Of a stretch of 64,000 nt of DNA, positions 17,380-25,391 are shown piece after piece. Under the pieces are notes generated by a model that made no database searches, was not told where the DNA came from, and was given only the letters and a program-made list of their open reading frames with translations. A program made the position numbers and the translations under genes. How positions within the stretch are numbered: position 1 is the first letter of the stretch; each line of letters begins with the position of its first letter. Origin of the DNA: CADCTQ01 sp963844325 (lineage in GTDB: Bacteria; Bacteroidota; Bacteroidia; Cytophagales; 172606-1). The stretch lies in assembly GCA_963844325.1 (NCBI GenBank), contig CAWJNV010000001.1, forward strand, positions 1-64,000, given 5' to 3'.

Positions 17380-18183
17380 TCATTTCCTTTTGTCGTCCGG
17401 GTGCCAGAGGTGTTTTTGCCCGAATACAAGCTGGGCCGCGGTCTCCCTGAAATACCGGGCCAACCGGGGTTCGACCTTCCCCCGGTAGGCAAGGTTCACG
17501 GGTGATTCCCCCAGCAAAGCGGCGTAGAACACGCAGGCAGCCAGGTAAGCCCCTTCCCGGGTGTGGTGCACCCGGTCCTTCCGGTATAATTTCAGGTCTG
17601 GTCTTTCGGCCCGGGCCCGGGCAAAGGCCGGCCCTACCGGGCTGATAATTGCCCCCAGTTCACGGGCAATTTTCAGGTGGATTTGTTGCAGCGAATCCAG
17701 GGCGTGGCCGAAGTCCCGGAACACGGCGTAGTAACGCACCAGTGAATCCCCGTTGACCGCCAGCACGGCATCCGGGCTGAATTCCTTCGGCATGAGCAGG
17801 TAAAATACCGTCCGGCTTCCCTGCCGGCGGATCAGGCTGTCGAGGGAACGGGCGGCGGGATACATGCCCCGCTCCGCATCGGCCGTGGCCGTCCGGCTTT
17901 GCTCCTGCAGCACCACGTAGTCCCAGGGGCGGCGCCGGATTTTTGCAAGGGCCCGGGGGTTATGCCGGTGCTCGTGCAGGGACTGTCCGTTTTTGGTGTG
18001 CTGGCGGATGCGTACTTTTTTACCCGCGGCGCGGGCCATCCGCCTTACCTTGTGCGGAATGTTGTAGCCGTCGTAGGTGGTGTAGCTGTTGCCGATGAAG
18101 AGTACGCTTACTCTTTTTTGGGCAACTGCCGCGGCAGTTTGCAGCAACAGGCCGAGCAAGGCCATGGCAAGGGGTAGTTTCAT
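17380..18183 (-). CDS. Exported SGNH-type hydrolase
   Basis: The 267-residue protein has a signal peptide (residues 1-22) and SGNH landmarks: FIGNSYT with the presumed nucleophile Ser, the VLQEQS block, and a C-terminal HHTREGAYLAA segment supplying the His. The family contains esterases and lipases acting on acyl or acetyl esters; the substrate is not predictable. The frame is open upstream to 18384, where a second ATG begins another hydrophobic stretch (RTLTGVVLLLLSFPAW). I prefer 18183 because its signal peptide leads straight into the hydrolase domain. The interval 18184-18415 is otherwise empty and could be the remnant of another exported protein. Confidence 0.7.
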   Translation of the reverse strand: MKLPLAMALLGLLLQTAAAVAQKRVSVLFIGNSYTTYDGYNIPHKVRRMARAAGKKVRIRQHTKNGQSLHEHRHNPRALAKIRRRPWDYVVLQEQSRTATADAERGMYPAARSLDSLIRRQGSRTVFYLLMPKEFSPDAVLAVNGDSLVRYYAVFRDFGHALDSLQQIHLKIARELGAIISPVGPAFARARAERPDLKLYRKDRVHHTREGAYLAACVFYAALLGESPVNLAYRGKVEPRLARYFRETAAQLVFGQKHLWHPDDKRK

Positions 18184-18415
18184 GGAAAATAAGGGCATGG
18201 CAATGGTTACAATCCGGCAAATTGTCTTTGCAGTTCCTCCGGTCCGCCAGGTTTGCGCATCCGGTATTCTCCCGGTGAAGGTGCGCAAAACGGGGTCTTG
18301 CTGCGGGATGCAGGCATCCGGCCACGCCGGAAAGGACAACAACAGCAACACCACACCGGTCAGGGTACGAAAGGCAGTACGCATACGGGACGACGGGTTA
18401 CCGGACCGGGGTGAA

Positions 18416-21040
18416 TCACTCGTAACGCAGGGCGTTTGCCGGCTCGATGCGGGTGGCCCGCAGGGCGTGGTACCCCACCGTGAGGGCGGCCACCCCGAGT
18501 ACCAGCAACCCGGAAGAAACAAAAGCCAGGGGCGTAATGTCGATCCGGTAGGCAAACCCTTCCAGCCACTGCCGCACTGCATACCAGGCCAGCGGACCGG
18601 CAAGCAGCAGGGCCAGTGCCACCAACCCCAGGAACGGCCGGGCCATCAGGTACAGGATTTCGGGTTTGGTGGCGCCCATCACTTTGCGGATGCCGATTTC
18701 TTTGGTGCGTTCGGAGGCCGCACAGGCAACCAGCCCGAACAGCCCCAGGCAGGCAATCAGCAGGGTTAAGCCGGTAAAACCCGTAAACACGTCCAACAGC
18801 CGCTTTTCGTGCCGGTACTGCCCTTCAAACGCCGCGTCGAGGAACGTATGCGTGAATACCTGCCCGGGCAGCAGTTCTTTCCATACCGATTCCACGCCGG
18901 CCAAGGTACTCCCAAGGTCACCTCCGCGGAGGGCAAGGAACACTTTGGCCGGATGATTGGGTTCGTGCATCAGGATGAGGGGCTCGGGCCGGTTGTGCAG
19001 CGAAGCCCGGTGGAAATCTTTGACCACGCCCACGACTACGCCTTCCCGCCCGTAGAAAGGCGACCGGATCTTCCGGCCCAGGGCCTGCCGTGGAGCGGGT
19101 CCCCAGCCCATGAGCTTTACCAGTGCCTCGTTGACGATAAAAGCCCCTTGGGTATCGGAGGGGCTGTTGGCCCGGAAATTCCGCCCGGCCAGCAGGCGGA
19201 TGCCGAGCAGGTCCAGGTACCCTTCGTCTACCATCACATTGCTCGACACCTGCCTCTTTTCCTGCCCCTGGCCTTCGAGGTAAAAAGCATCCTTGCTCAC
19301 ATCGGTGCCGGGCTGGGAACCGCCGTTGCCGGTGGCTACCCCCCGCACGCCGGGGATGGCCAGGAGCTTCTGCTTCAGCACTTCCGCTGCGTCGCCGGCC
19401 TCCTCCCCGTCAGTTACGTCCACCACCAGCACCTGATCCTTGCGGAAACCCAGGTCGAACCGCTGCACGTAGCGCATTTGCTGGTATACCAGCAGGGTGC
19501 TGCTGAGCAAGGCAACCGAGATGGTAAACTGCCCCACCACCAGCACCCGTTGCAGGGGCGGCTTGCCCAGCCGCAACCGGCCTTTGATGGCCTGCACCGG
19601 CCGGAACGCCGACAGGTAGAGGGCCGGGTACCCCCCCGCCACCACACCGAGGCCCACCAAGAGCCCCAGCACGCCCAACAACGTCCGGCCGTTGCCCATA
19701 CTCCCCAGCGTCACCGCTTTGCCGGTTAGCTGGTTAAACACCGGCAGCAGCACCGCCGTCAGCCCCAGTGCCAGCCCCATGGCTATGGCGCAGAGCAGCA
19801 GCGATTCGGAAAGAAACTGCACCACCAGTTGCCGGCGGGCCGCCCCCACCACTTTGCGGACGCCAACTTCCTTAAGGCGCCGGGCCGCCTGGGCCACCGA
19901 GAGGTTCACGTAGTTACTGCCCACGATCAGCAGCAGGAGCAGCAGCACGGCCGAAAACACGTACACGTAGGCCCGGTTGCCCTTGGGCGTATCGTAGAGT
20001 TCTCCCCGCACGAAGTGAACGTCCCGCAGTGCCTCCAGGTGCATGACCATTCGTACGCTTTTGGCATCCTCCCCGAATTCGGGCAGCAGGTGCTCCTGCA
20101 CGTAGCGGGCCAGTTTGGGCTCAAACCCTGCGCGCTGCTGCCGGCTCCGGAAGAGCACGTAGGTAAAGGCCCAGTCGTTGAACACCTCTTCGTGCCCGGG
20201 CAACAGGGCCTGGAAGCAGAGGTCCGATTGGGCGGGCAGGTCTTCGAGTACGCCCGTTACCCGGAAAGCTTCTCCGTTCAGTTCCAGCACCTTGCCCACC
20301 GGGTTGTCCCCTCTCCAGCCGGGGCCGAAATAACGCGCCGCCAGGGAGCGGGTCAGCACCACCGCATCGGGCCCGGCCAGGGCGGTCCGGGGGTCACCCA
20401 GCAGGAACGGGTGGGTGAACACGTTGAATACCGAAGGGTCCGCGTAGCAGTACCTGGTCTCTTCGAACTGCGCTTTCCCGTACCGCACCGTCAGTTTGCC
20501 CGGGTAAGGCAGCAGGCGCACACTCTCTTCGATTTCGGGGAAATTCCGCTCCAGATCCTCCCCCACCGAAACCCGGGCGTGGGCGGCGTGGATATCCGAA
20601 TCGGGCGTCTGGAGGCGCGTGGTGAGCCGGAAGATGCGGTCGGCGTTCCGGTGGTGCCGGTCGTAGCCCAGTTCGTCGTCCAGGTAGAGCAACAGCAGCA
20701 GGGCGCTGCCCATACCCAGCCCCAGGCCCAGCAGGTGAATGCCGGTGGTGAGCTTGTGGCGGCGGAAAGTACGCAGGGCGATCCGCAGGTAGTTTTTGAG
20801 CATGACCAGGGAGCCAATGGCATGCAGTGTTTCCTGGTTGAGCGTGCCCACGCCCCGCGGCTCGAATGAGGCCAGCACCTTTTGGTAGGCGTCCGCGAAA
20901 GCAAGCCCGGTGACCATCTCCGCTTCTACGGCTTCGCTGAGGTGGTCAACAATTTCTTCGCGCAAGGGCGGATATACCAGGCCCCGCCTTTCCAGGTCGG
21001 CCTGCATCCACTCGATCTGCTCCTGCTTTAAGGGTATCAT
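18416..21040 (-). CDS. ABC transporter permease, FtsX/MacB type with permease-prefix domain
   Basis: The 874-residue protein begins with a cytoplasmic permease-prefix region (about residues 1-75, EEIVDHLSEAVEAEMVTGLAF) typical of large ADOP-type Bacteroidota permeases. Two copies of the MacB periplasmic domain plus FtsX core follow. Transmembrane clusters lie near residues 100-120, 365-465 and 765-865, with the FtsX signatures VGVRKVVGAARRQL and IGIRKVMGATKPEI. Such proteins couple ATP hydrolysis by a separate ATPase to export or mechanical signalling across the envelope. No ATPase gene is adjacent. The start codon overlaps the padR stop (ATGA), so the permease is translated with, and controlled by, its PadR regulator. 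Confidence 0.88.
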   Translation of the reverse strand: MIPLKQEQIEWMQADLERRGLVYPPLREEIVDHLSEAVEAEMVTGLAFADAYQKVLASFEPRGVGTLNQETLHAIGSLVMLKNYLRIALRTFRRHKLTTGIHLLGLGLGMGSALLLLLYLDDELGYDRHHRNADRIFRLTTRLQTPDSDIHAAHARVSVGEDLERNFPEIEESVRLLPYPGKLTVRYGKAQFEETRYCYADPSVFNVFTHPFLLGDPRTALAGPDAVVLTRSLAARYFGPGWRGDNPVGKVLELNGEAFRVTGVLEDLPAQSDLCFQALLPGHEEVFNDWAFTYVLFRSRQQRAGFEPKLARYVQEHLLPEFGEDAKSVRMVMHLEALRDVHFVRGELYDTPKGNRAYVYVFSAVLLLLLLIVGSNYVNLSVAQAARRLKEVGVRKVVGAARRQLVVQFLSESLLLCAIAMGLALGLTAVLLPVFNQLTGKAVTLGSMGNGRTLLGVLGLLVGLGVVAGGYPALYLSAFRPVQAIKGRLRLGKPPLQRVLVVGQFTISVALLSSTLLVYQQMRYVQRFDLGFRKDQVLVVDVTDGEEAGDAAEVLKQKLLAIPGVRGVATGNGGSQPGTDVSKDAFYLEGQGQEKRQVSSNVMVDEGYLDLLGIRLLAGRNFRANSPSDTQGAFIVNEALVKLMGWGPAPRQALGRKIRSPFYGREGVVVGVVKDFHRASLHNRPEPLILMHEPNHPAKVFLALRGGDLGSTLAGVESVWKELLPGQVFTHTFLDAAFEGQYRHEKRLLDVFTGFTGLTLLIACLGLFGLVACAASERTKEIGIRKVMGATKPEILYLMARPFLGLVALALLLAGPLAWYAVRQWLEGFAYRIDITPLAFVSSGLLVLGVAALTVGYHALRATRIEPANALRYE

Positions 21041-21378
21041 ATTTCCGGCTTGGGTTGGGTGGAGAGTATGACTTTCATCGTGTTGACAAATTCCATGAAC
21101 TCCCGCACCTTTTCGGCAGCCAGGCTGCTGCCCGCGGGCGTTAAGGCGTAGTACTTGCGAATCCGCTTGCCAATGTTCACCGTCTCGGTCACCACAAGCC
21201 CCTCCGCTTCCAGTTTGTGCAGGGTCGGGTACAGGGCGCCTTCCGTCAGCAGAATCTCTCCCCCCGACAACTCCTTCACCCGCTGGGTGATCTCGTAGCC
21301 GTACATCCTGCCCTGTTCGGCCAGGAGTTTGAGGATGATTGTTTGCAGGGAGCCTTTGAGCAGTTCAGTTGAATACAT
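21037..21378 (-). CDS. PadR family transcriptional repressor
   Basis: The 113-residue winged-helix protein has the PadR signature (LLAEQGRMYGYEITQRV, LTEGALYPTLHKLEAEGLV, RKYYALTPAG). PadR proteins are dimeric repressors that often respond to small hydrophobic compounds or membrane stress and control a linked transporter. Here the permease gene follows with an ATGA overlap. A perfect inverted repeat inside its promoter is the likely autoregulatory operator. The ATG at 21378 is unambiguous and the length is normal for the short PadR class. Confidence 0.92.
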   Translation of the reverse strand: MYSTELLKGSLQTIILKLLAEQGRMYGYEITQRVKELSGGEILLTEGALYPTLHKLEAEGLVVTETVNIGKRIRKYYALTPAGSSLAAEKVREFMEFVNTMKVILSTQPKPEI

Positions 21379-21382
21379 AAGC

Positions 21383-21412
21383 TAAATATACATAAGAATT
21401 TTATGTATACAA
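21383..21412 (-). promoter_or_regulatory. padR promoter with PadR operator filling the spacer
   Basis: On the minus strand TTG (21410-21412), a 19-nt spacer and TATATTTA (21383-21390) match the Bacteroidota promoter pattern. The perfect palindrome TATACATAA-GAATT-TTATGTATA occupies 21387-21409, covering the spacer and part of the -7 element, 8 bp before the padR ATG. Bound repressor would block RNA polymerase directly. Confidence 0.75.
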
Positions 21413-21495
21413 GCTCAACTTCACTTTTTTCTGCATGGATGGGTAAAAGACGCGGGGGAATGCCTGGGTGCGCAGCGGGGGGAGAAACGAGTAAC

Positions 21496-22260
21496 CTACG
21501 ACGCCACCCAGCCCTTGAAGCCCACGTACCGGTGCTGCGCTTCCAAAGCCTCGCGCATGCGGTCGCAGACGCGTTGTTTGAGCCCGGGCACGTCGGCCAT
21601 GGTGAGCCCGGCCACCTCTACCGGTTCCAGGAACACGGTGGTGATGATGCCCGGCCGCAGCACGAAGGGGCTCCGGGGCAACAGGCGCCGCGAGTTGAGA
21701 ATGACCATCGGCATGATGGGCGTCTGCATTTCCACGGCCAGCCGGAAGGCTCCGTCCTGGAAGGGCAGCAGGGGCTCGGCCGACTGGTTCATCTTGCCCT
21801 CCGGGAAGAGGAACACCGAAATGCCGCGGGAAAGCTTCCCGCGCAGTTCCCGCAGGCTTTTGAGCTTGCTGGCCGTACTGCCGCGGTCCACCGTAATCAC
21901 CACGTAGGGGTACAGCCAGCCGAACACCGGCACTTTCTTGAGTTCGGCCTTGCCCAGCGGCCGGAACTGGCCCGGAATCGCCGTCACGAAGGCCGGAGAA
22001 TCGAGGTAAGAGTTGTGGTTGGCGACGTACACGTAGGTGCGGCGCGTATCGATCTTGCGGCGCCCCACCGCCCGGAACCAGATGCCGCACAGCCAGCCGA
22101 AGGAAGTGCCCCAGGCCTTGAGGAAAAAATAGGCGATCCGGCCGCCCACCCGTTCGCCCAGCACGAAGGGCAGCGTCACCAGCGGCAGCGACGCCGTCAT
22201 GATCACGCAGAACACGGCAATGGAGTAGGCCAGGTATATCTTGAGCAGCAGTTTCTTCAT
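21496..22260 (-). CDS. plsC: 1-acyl-sn-glycerol-3-phosphate acyltransferase
   Basis: PlsC transfers an acyl chain to lysophosphatidic acid, making phosphatidic acid at the inner membrane. The 254-residue sequence has the HX4D catalytic motif (NHNSYLD, His82 and Asp87), the FPEG substrate-binding block (FLFPEGKMNQS, about residue 150) and the later block containing PIMPMVI. A hydrophobic N-terminus (residues 8-35) anchors it. It lies 74 bp downstream of the prsW gene on the same strand, so the two may be cotranscribed. Length and motif spacing are normal. Confidence 0.9.
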   Translation of the reverse strand: MKKLLLKIYLAYSIAVFCVIMTASLPLVTLPFVLGERVGGRIAYFFLKAWGTSFGWLCGIWFRAVGRRKIDTRRTYVYVANHNSYLDSPAFVTAIPGQFRPLGKAELKKVPVFGWLYPYVVITVDRGSTASKLKSLRELRGKLSRGISVFLFPEGKMNQSAEPLLPFQDGAFRLAVEMQTPIMPMVILNSRRLLPRSPFVLRPGIITTVFLEPVEVAGLTMADVPGLKQRVCDRMREALEAQHRYVGFKGWVAS

Positions 22261-22334
22261 GGGTCAATGCATTGGGGCACGCGGAGTACGGTCCGGCGGA
22301 CAACCGGTAAACGGCCGGACGGGCCAAAAGGGGG

Positions 22335-23066
22335 CTACCCCTTGAAAATTTCCTTTTCTTCGTCGGGGCGGTGCCACTCGTGGTGGCTGAAGGGTGAGTT
22401 GAGGTTGTGCAGCCGGATGGCCCACAGGGAAAACACGATGCCCACCACCAGGGCCACCAATGCCCCGATGGCCAGCAGCGGAATGTTGCGCATGTAGAGG
22501 AAGAAATCGTACAGGGCGTGCATCACCATGGGGAGCACCACGGCGGCCGTGCGGGGAAAGGGAATTTTGATGCTGTGCCGCCGGTGCGAGAACTTGGCCA
22601 TGCCCACGAAAAAGCCCATGAGCACCCCGAACGTGGCGTGGGCCGGCACGGCCGTGAACATGCGGATGAGGGCCACGCCCAGGCCGCCTTCCACCACGTA
22701 AAACACGTTTTCCAGCGTGGCAAAGCCCATGGCGATCATCACGCCGTAGGTAATGCCGTCGAACGGCTCGTTGAATTCCTTGCGGCGGTAAAAAAACAAG
22801 ATCAGGATCAGAAACTTGCTCAACTCTTCGCTGAAACCCACCGTGAGGGCGTACTGGAGGGTGGTGGTCAGTTCCACCGTTTGCCTGAACCCGAAACCCT
22901 CGAACACGCCTTCCAGGAAGGAGGCCGGAAAAATGCTGAGGGCGCCCAGGAAAAACGATTTTACCAGTAAATGCAGCGGCTCCCGGTCGAGTTTGTCCTT
23001 CTCGTAGACGAAGATGGCAATTGCCAGCCCCGGAGCCACCGCCAACGCGAACAGTATGAAAATCAT
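22335..23066 (-). CDS. PrsW family intramembrane metalloprotease
   Basis: The 243-residue polytopic membrane protein has the PrsW motifs: EE (Glu80-Glu81, VGFSEELSKF), FATLENVFY with Glu119, and HATFGVLMG with His143. In Bacillus PrsW cleaves an anti-sigma factor at site 1; in other phyla its targets are unknown. An ECF sigma gene with an overlapping membrane-spanning partner lies about 1.7 kb away on the other strand, but nothing in the sequence ties the two together. At least six membrane segments are visible. The start ATG at 23066 gives a membrane segment at once, as usual for the family. Confidence 0.85.
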   Translation of the reverse strand: MIFILFALAVAPGLAIAIFVYEKDKLDREPLHLLVKSFFLGALSIFPASFLEGVFEGFGFRQTVELTTTLQYALTVGFSEELSKFLILILFFYRRKEFNEPFDGITYGVMIAMGFATLENVFYVVEGGLGVALIRMFTAVPAHATFGVLMGFFVGMAKFSHRRHSIKIPFPRTAAVVLPMVMHALYDFFLYMRNIPLLAIGALVALVVGIVFSLWAIRLHNLNSPFSHHEWHRPDEEKEIFKG

Positions 23067-23233
23067 GCCTCAAGTTACGAAATACACTAACGGGCTCCAA
23101 GCAGGCGGGTTTCGGGTCTGGCCGTGCCCCCGCGCATTACTGTCCGGATCACCCGGCGGGTACGGCCCCCTTTTCCGTATACGATGCCACCCGTAAAATG
23201 CATAATTTGCCCCATTCACCCCGCCTACCACCC

Positions 23234-24679
23234 ATGAAAAGATTCCTTCCCCTCCTGATTGCCCTCGTGTCCCTGTTGTCGGCCTGCGGAAAAAAGCCGT
23301 CGGAACGGGCGGAAACTGATTCCGGCACCCCGCCCGACAGCAGCGTGGTCCGCACCGAAATCGCCACCGGCGGCCCCATCGACCCGTTTCTCGACTCCCT
23401 CCAGCACCGTTCGTTCCGCTACTTCTGGAACACCACCGACCCTGCCACCGGCCTGACGCCCGACCGGTACCCGAGCCGCACGTTTTCCAGCATTGCGGCC
23501 ATCGGCTTCGGCCTGAGCAGCTACCTGGTGGGGGCTGAACGGCAGTACGTATCCCGGGAAGCCGCCGCCCGGCGCACGCTGAACACCCTGCAATACCTCT
23601 GGAAACTGCCCCAGCACGGCGGGAATACCAGCACGGCGGGCCACAAGGGCTTTTACTACCACTTCCTCAACTTCCACAACGGCCTCCGCTACCAGCAGGT
23701 CGAACTCTCGACCATCGATACGGGCCTGCTGCTGATGGGCGTGCTGTCGGCGCAGGTATACTTCGACGGCGACGACGCCACCGAGACGCGCATCCGGTCG
23801 CTGGCCGACTCGCTGTACCGCCGGGTGGAATGGCCGTGGTTCGCGCCCCGCGCCAATATCCTGAGCATGGGCTGGCACCCCGAAAGCCGCAAGTTCCTCG
23901 ACGCGGAGTGGAAGGGCTACAACGAAGCCATGCTGCTGTACGTGCTGGCCTTCGGTTCGCCCACGCACCCGCTGGACTCCACGGCCTGGCAGGGCTGGAC
24001 GTCCACCTACCAGTGGGGTGAGTTCCAGGGCCAGGAGCACCTCAACTTCGCGCCGCTGTTCGGCCACCAGTACTCCCACGCGTGGATCGACTTCCGGGGC
24101 ATCCAGGACGACTACGGGCGGGCCAGGGGCATTGATTACTTCGAAAATTCGCGGCGGGCCACCTACGCCAACCGGGCCTACTGCATGGCAAACCCGCGCA
24201 AGTGGAAAGACTACGGCGCCAACGTGTGGGGGCTCACCGCCTGCGACGGGCCGGCCGACGTGAAACTCTTCCACAACGGCGACTCGGTGCAGATCCACTC
24301 CTACTGGGCCCGCGGCGCCAGCCTCCAGGAAATCAACGACGACGGCACCATTGCGCCCACGGCCGCCGGCGGCTCCATTCCGTTCGCCCCCGAAATCTGC
24401 ATCCCGGCCCTCAAGCAAATGTACAAGCAGTACGGCGACCGGCTCTGGGGCGAATACGGCTTCTACGACGCCTTCAACCCCACCTTCACGCAAAGCCCCG
24501 GCACGGCCGACGGCTGGTTCGACACCGACTACCTGGGCATCGACAACGGGCCCATCGTGCTCATGATCGAAAACTACCGCAGCGGCTTCCTCTGGAACCT
24601 GATGAAGAAAAACCCCTACATTGTCCGCGGCCTCCAACGCGCCGGCTTCCGCGGCGGCTGGCTGGAGGGGAGTTTATGA
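23234..24679 (+). CDS. Glucoamylase-family lipoprotein, GH144-like (beta-1,2-glucanase type)
   Basis: The 481-residue protein begins with a lipoprotein signal peptide (LLSAC, Cys18). The (alpha/alpha)6-toroid sequence starts at LDSLQHRSFRYFWNTTDPATGLTPDR and continues with PSTF/GFGL-type text, STIDTGLLLMGVL, GQEHLNFAPLFGHQYSHAWIDF, YANRAYC and WGLTACDGP. This order is that of the putative glucoamylase family (PF10091), whose characterised Bacteroidota members are GH144 endo-beta-1,2-glucanases; activity here is inferred. It would act in the periplasm or at the surface. The last residues (Gly-Ser-Leu) and the TGA stop are encoded by the word-repeat hairpin that follows, so the original C-terminus may have been altered by that element. 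Confidence 0.75.
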   Translation: MKRFLPLLIALVSLLSACGKKPSERAETDSGTPPDSSVVRTEIATGGPIDPFLDSLQHRSFRYFWNTTDPATGLTPDRYPSRTFSSIAAIGFGLSSYLVGAERQYVSREAAARRTLNTLQYLWKLPQHGGNTSTAGHKGFYYHFLNFHNGLRYQQVELSTIDTGLLLMGVLSAQVYFDGDDATETRIRSLADSLYRRVEWPWFAPRANILSMGWHPESRKFLDAEWKGYNEAMLLYVLAFGSPTHPLDSTAWQGWTSTYQWGEFQGQEHLNFAPLFGHQYSHAWIDFRGIQDDYGRARGIDYFENSRRATYANRAYCMANPRKWKDYGANVWGLTACDGPADVKLFHNGDSVQIHSYWARGASLQEINDDGTIAPTAAGGSIPFAPEICIPALKQMYKQYGDRLWGEYGFYDAFNPTFTQSPGTADGWFDTDYLGIDNGPIVLMIENYRSGFLWNLMKKNPYIVRGLQRAGFRGGWLEGSL

Positions 24680-24758
24680 GTTTATGAGTTCATGAGTTCA
24701 TGAGTTGTTACGCGTTAGCACTTTGAACTCATGAACTCATAAACTCATGAACTTTTTT
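24670..24758. repeat. Word-repeat hairpin at the glucanase stop, GAGTTTATGA vocabulary, with T-tract
   Basis: The left arm (24670-24707) is gagtttatga/gagttcatga words. The right arm (24725-24751) is their complement, followed by seven T, so it can serve as a terminator. The left arm supplies the stop codon of the preceding gene. It shares ctttgaactcat with the hairpin at 2736-2813. Confidence 0.85.
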
Positions 24759-24812
24759 TCCTCCCCCACGCAACCCTTTCCGGAAAGCTTCCGTGCTGGG
24801 GACGATTTGAAA

Positions 24813-25391
24813 ATGCCGGTGAACGTACTTTCGACTGACCACTTGCAAACCCTCCTGGAAGGCTGCCGCCGCGGTGACCGCAAGAGCCAGGAACTGCTCT
24901 ATAAGCAGTTCTACGGCTACGCCATGAGCGTCTGCCTGCGGTACGCCCGCAGCCGCGCCGAAGCGATGGAGATCATGAACGACGGGTTCCTGAAGGTGTT
25001 CACCAAAACCGACCGCTACGATTCGGAACGGTCCTTTAAAGGCTGGCTGCGCCGCGTCATGATCAACACGGCGCTGGACCACTACCGCCAGGAAGTAAAA
25101 CATTACCACCACGAAGACGTGGAGACGGCCGGGGCGGCCCCGGTGGCGGCAACGGTGATCGGCGACCTGGCGCACGAAGAACTGATCGGAATGGTGCAGC
25201 GGCTCTCGCCGGCCTACCGGCTGGTGTTCAACCTGTACGTGATCGACGGGTTTACGCACGAAGAAATTGCGGGTCAGTTGGGCATTTCGGCCGGCACGTC
25301 GAAGTCGAACCTGGCCCGGGCGAGGGTGCACTTAAAAGAAATGGTACAAAATAGTAGTAAAGATGCCTACGCAGGAAATGCCGGACAATGA
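24813..25391 (+). CDS. ECF-type RNA polymerase sigma factor
   Basis: The 192-residue sigma-70 family protein has region 2 (QELLYKQFYGYAMSVCLRYARS, FLKVFTK, FKGWLRRVMINTALDHYRQ) and region 4 (LSPAYRLVFNLYVIDGFTHEEIAGQLGISAGTSKSNLARARVHL). ECF factors recruit RNA polymerase to stress or envelope genes and are held by a membrane partner. The ATG at 24813 is preferred to one at 24747, which lies in the hairpin T-tract region. The gene overlaps the next by 29 bp, pointing to that product as its membrane-linked partner. Confidence 0.92.
   Translation: MPVNVLSTDHLQTLLEGCRRGDRKSQELLYKQFYGYAMSVCLRYARSRAEAMEIMNDGFLKVFTKTDRYDSERSFKGWLRRVMINTALDHYRQEVKHYHHEDVETAGAAPVAATVIGDLAHEELIGMVQRLSPAYRLVFNLYVIDGFTHEEIAGQLGISAGTSKSNLARARVHLKEMVQNSSKDAYAGNAGQ

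Noticed and set aside
22335..25391. PrsW as site-1 protease of the neighbouring ECF sigma system
   Set aside because: Attractive, but the genes are on opposite strands with an unrelated glucanase between them; nothing in sequence links them.
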